Assembly (NCBI GenBank): GCA_903889815.1
Contig: CAISYX010000208.1
Coordinates: 1 to 8,281 of the forward strand
DNA length: 8,281 bases
Source: an uncultured Gammaproteobacteria bacterium
Lineage (GTDB): Bacteria; Pseudomonadota; Gammaproteobacteria; Pseudomonadales; Pseudohongiellaceae
Direction: 5' to 3'
In this document: positions 6,704-8,281 of the stretch, piece by piece
Numbering within the stretch: the stretch's first letter is position 1
Layout of the letters: every line of letters starts with the position of its first letter
Program-made: the position numbers and the translations under genes
The notes under the pieces: generated by a model
Databases searched by the model: none
Told to the model about the DNA's origin: nothing
The model's input: the letters and a program-made list of their open reading frames with translations, nothing else

Positions 6704-6826
6704 GCAAGGAAGTCGGAAATTCAGATCACCCGAACAGCTTTTTGAACAGCACTTGTATGAGGTTCGCGCGAAAGTAATTGACCAGAGGCTTCATCCACCG
6801 GAAATCAGCATTGCCAGGAGTTCTGC

Positions 6827-8104
6827 ATGAGCAACAAAACTGCCATTTTGTCTATTGACGGTATCAAAGACAGCATTGAGCTTCCTGTTCTTGAGGGCAA
6901 TATCGGGCCGAACGTCATTGATGTTGGGGGACTCACAGCCAAGGGGTATTTCACCTATGACCCTGGGTTCATGTCTACGGCCTCATGCGAGTCCAAAATT
7001 ACCTTTATCGACGGTGACGAGGGCGTTTTGCTGCACAGGGGTTACCCAATAGAACAGCTAGCAGAGAAATCAGACTATCTGGAAACCTGCTACTTGCTTC
7101 TCAATGGGGAATTGCCGGACGTCACTGAAAAGGCTCGCTTTGAAAACGACATTCGCTATCACACCATGGTCCATGAACAACTTTGTCAGTTCTTCAAGGG
7201 GTTTCCGATGAATGCTCACCCCATGGCAATCATGGTAGGTGTCGTTGGTGCACTGTCCGCTTTTTACCATGACTCTCTCGACATCACCAAAGAGGAAGAT
7301 CGAAGGATCTCGGCACACAGGTTGATCGCCAAAATGCCGACGATCGCCGCCATGTGCTACAAGCATGCTATCGGCCAGCCTTTCATGTATCCGCGCAATG
7401 ATTTCGGTTTTGCAGAAAACTTCCTTCACATGATGTTCAGCACGCCATGTGAAGCACCCAATGTCAGCCCTGTTCTGGCCAAAGCCATGGACACCATTTT
7501 CCTGCTGCACGCAGATCACGAGCAGAATGCTTCAACCTCAACTGTACGCCTTGCAGGCTCTACCGGCGCCAATCCTTTCGCATGCATTTCCGCGGGAATC
7601 GCGGCACTCTGGGGTCCTGCGCACGGCGGCGCGAACGAGGCAGTCCTCAACATGTTGTACGAGATCAAAGATGAGTCACGTATCGATGAGTACATCAAAC
7701 GGGCAAAAGACAAGAACGACCCGTTCCGATTGATGGGTTTTGGTCATCGCGTCTACAAGAATTTTGACCCTCGCGCCAAGGTGATGCGCAAAATATGTGA
7801 CGAGGTGCTTGCGGACCTGGGTCTAGATAACGATCCTCTTTTCAAAATTGCGCGGCGACTTGAGAAAATCGCACTTGAAGACGAATACTTCATTGAGCGG
7901 AAACTTTACCCGAATGTAGACTTTTACTCAGGCATAATCCTCAAGGCAATTGGAATTCCGACGTCAATGTTCACAGTAATATTCGCAGTGGGCAGGACGC
8001 CGGGATGGATCTCGCACTGGAATGAAATGATCAGCAATTCCTACAAGATCGGGCGCCCACGTCAATTGTATAGAGGGCACGCCAAGAGAAACTACCCACA
8101 CTGA
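6827..8104 (+). CDS. gltA: Citrate synthase, type II
   Basis: This 425-residue cytoplasmic enzyme (E. coli 427) condenses acetyl-CoA and oxaloacetate to citrate, the entry step of the TCA cycle. The catalytic triad is visible: His266 in GPAHGGANE, His307 in MGFGHRVYKNFDPRA and Asp365 in YPNVDFYSG. The oxaloacetate-binding segment HADHEQNASTSTVR (228-241) is intact. The N-terminal beta domain with FMSTASCESKITFIDGDEG is typical of the hexameric Gram-negative type II form. Tyr147, Arg165, Lys169 and Cys208 correspond to residues tied to NADH inhibition in E. coli (Tyr145, Arg163, Lys167, Cys206), so NADH control is plausible; position 111 is Tyr where E. coli has Arg109. The ATG at 6827 has AGGAG 6 bases upstream. 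The gene is divergent from sdhC and separated from it by a shared control region. A 2-methylcitrate synthase is less likely given the type II length and the locus. Confidence 0.98.
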   Translation: MSNKTAILSIDGIKDSIELPVLEGNIGPNVIDVGGLTAKGYFTYDPGFMSTASCESKITFIDGDEGVLLHRGYPIEQLAEKSDYLETCYLLLNGELPDVTEKARFENDIRYHTMVHEQLCQFFKGFPMNAHPMAIMVGVVGALSAFYHDSLDITKEEDRRISAHRLIAKMPTIAAMCYKHAIGQPFMYPRNDFGFAENFLHMMFSTPCEAPNVSPVLAKAMDTIFLLHADHEQNASTSTVRLAGSTGANPFACISAGIAALWGPAHGGANEAVLNMLYEIKDESRIDEYIKRAKDKNDPFRLMGFGHRVYKNFDPRAKVMRKICDEVLADLGLDNDPLFKIARRLEKIALEDEYFIERKLYPNVDFYSGIILKAIGIPTSMFTVIFAVGRTPGWISHWNEMISNSYKIGRPRQLYRGHAKRNYPH

Positions 8105-8126
8105 AATTATGGCTGAATCCAGCTAT

Positions 8127-8163
8127 GCTCTGCTGCAACGCAGAGCTATGGCATTGAAAATGC
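8127..8163. repeat. Tandem stem-loops between gltA and tRNA-Ala
   Basis: The first is a perfect 7-bp stem, GCTCTGC (8127-8133) and GCAGAGC (8140-8146), with a 6-base loop. The second is a 5-bp stem, GCATT (8151-8155) and AATGC (8159-8163), with a 3-base loop. They lie 23-59 bases after the gltA stop, between two convergent genes, so they could mark 3' ends for either. Neither has a proper T-run, so an intrinsic terminator is only a weak possibility. AGCTATG and TGCAAC each occur twice as direct repeats here. Confidence 0.4.
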
Positions 8164-8204
8164 AACTTTGCGGAAGTCAATTCGAAGAAGTGTTGCCGGG
8201 AAAA

Positions 8205-8280
8205 TGGTGGAGCCTATCGGGATCGAACCGATGACCTCAACGCTGCCAGCGTTGCGCTCTCCCAGCTGAGCTAAGACCCC
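8205..8280 (-). tRNA. tRNA-Ala, anticodon GGC
   Basis: The minus strand folds into a complete 76-base cloverleaf with encoded CCA (8205-8207). The acceptor stem GGGGTCT/AGGCTCC includes the G3-U70 wobble that identifies alanine tRNAs to AlaRS, plus a U5-G68 wobble. The D arm is GCTC-AGCTGGGA-GAGC. The anticodon stem CAACG/CGTTG closes the loop CTGGCAG, with anticodon GGC (8245-8247), reading GCC and GCU codons. The variable loop is AGGTC, and the T arm is ATCGG-TTCGATC-CCGAT. The gene converges on gltA; its promoter lies beyond the right edge. Loop positions 32 and 38 are C and G, discussed as a finding. No duplicated 3' end suggesting an integration site is visible. Confidence 0.97.
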
Positions 8281-8281
8281 A

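Larger units (their letters stand above)
6461..6826. other. Divergent sdhC-gltA control region
   Basis: These 366 bp separate the outward-facing sdhC and gltA genes and hold no gene I can support. They contain one promoter-like element in each direction, a short palindrome midway between them, and a GC-rich hairpin in the sdhC leader; each is listed on its own. Both predicted 5' leaders are long, about 110-117 bases, leaving room for translational control. A reading frame at 6594-6830 that ends in an ATGA overlap with gltA is judged non-coding because it spans the likely gltA promoter. Confidence 0.8.

Noticed and set aside
6732..6750. A direct repeat GAACAGC, two copies 12 bases apart, in the gltA leader.
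   Set aside because: Only two 7-base copies with no further periodicity; too little to support an operator array.
6594..6830. A 78-codon plus-strand frame whose stop overlaps the gltA start as ATGA, suggesting a translationally coupled small gene.
   Set aside because: It has no ribosome site at either possible ATG (6594 or 6702), resembles no family I know, and spans the likely gltA promoter, whose transcript would begin after both ATGs.
8205..8281. The tRNA 3' end as an attachment site for an integrated element.
   Set aside because: No integrase gene and no second copy of the tRNA 3' end occur in the window; gltA lies directly beside it.

Overview
The window is a compact, ordinary stretch of core metabolism: the TCA-cycle locus of a gammaproteobacterium. 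On the minus strand lie sdhC-sdhD-sdhA-sdhB-sucA-sucB (sucB runs off the left edge). The citrate synthase gene gltA is divergent on the plus strand, and a tRNA-Ala(GGC) gene converges on gltA from the right edge. The gene order, the 122-124 residue SdhC and SdhD subunits with their GTG starts, and the SucA and GltA sequences are most like Pseudomonas and related orders, judged from memory of those families. A genus cannot be assigned from this window.

Layout. 1-224: N-terminal lipoyl domain of SucB. 257-3097: SucA, the E1 subunit of 2-oxoglutarate dehydrogenase. 3193-3897: SdhB; 3951-5723: SdhA; 5724-6092: SdhD; 6086-6460: SdhC, together the four subunits of succinate dehydrogenase (complex II). 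6461-6826: a 366-bp divergent control region with a plausible sigma70-type promoter facing each way and a short palindrome midway between them. 6827-8104: GltA. 8105-8204: spacer with two small stem-loops. 8205-8280: tRNA-Ala(GGC), complete with encoded CCA.

Together, GltA makes citrate from acetyl-CoA and oxaloacetate, the SucA/SucB complex makes succinyl-CoA from 2-oxoglutarate, and complex II oxidises succinate while reducing quinone. The minus-strand genes are tightly spaced (overlap or gaps of 0-95 bp) and read as one operon. The two longer gaps, sdhA-sdhB and sdhB-sucA, each contain perfect inverted repeats that could act in the mRNA.

Every protein keeps its family's catalytic residues at the expected places. 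I see no mobile element, CRISPR array, phage gene or defence system, and no clear evidence of a new system. The observations worth a second look are small: a perfect 11-bp hairpin inside the sucA reading frame, a symmetric divergent promoter with a central palindrome, stem-loops at operon junctions, a better start for sdhD, and a C32-G38 pair in the tRNA-Ala anticodon loop.
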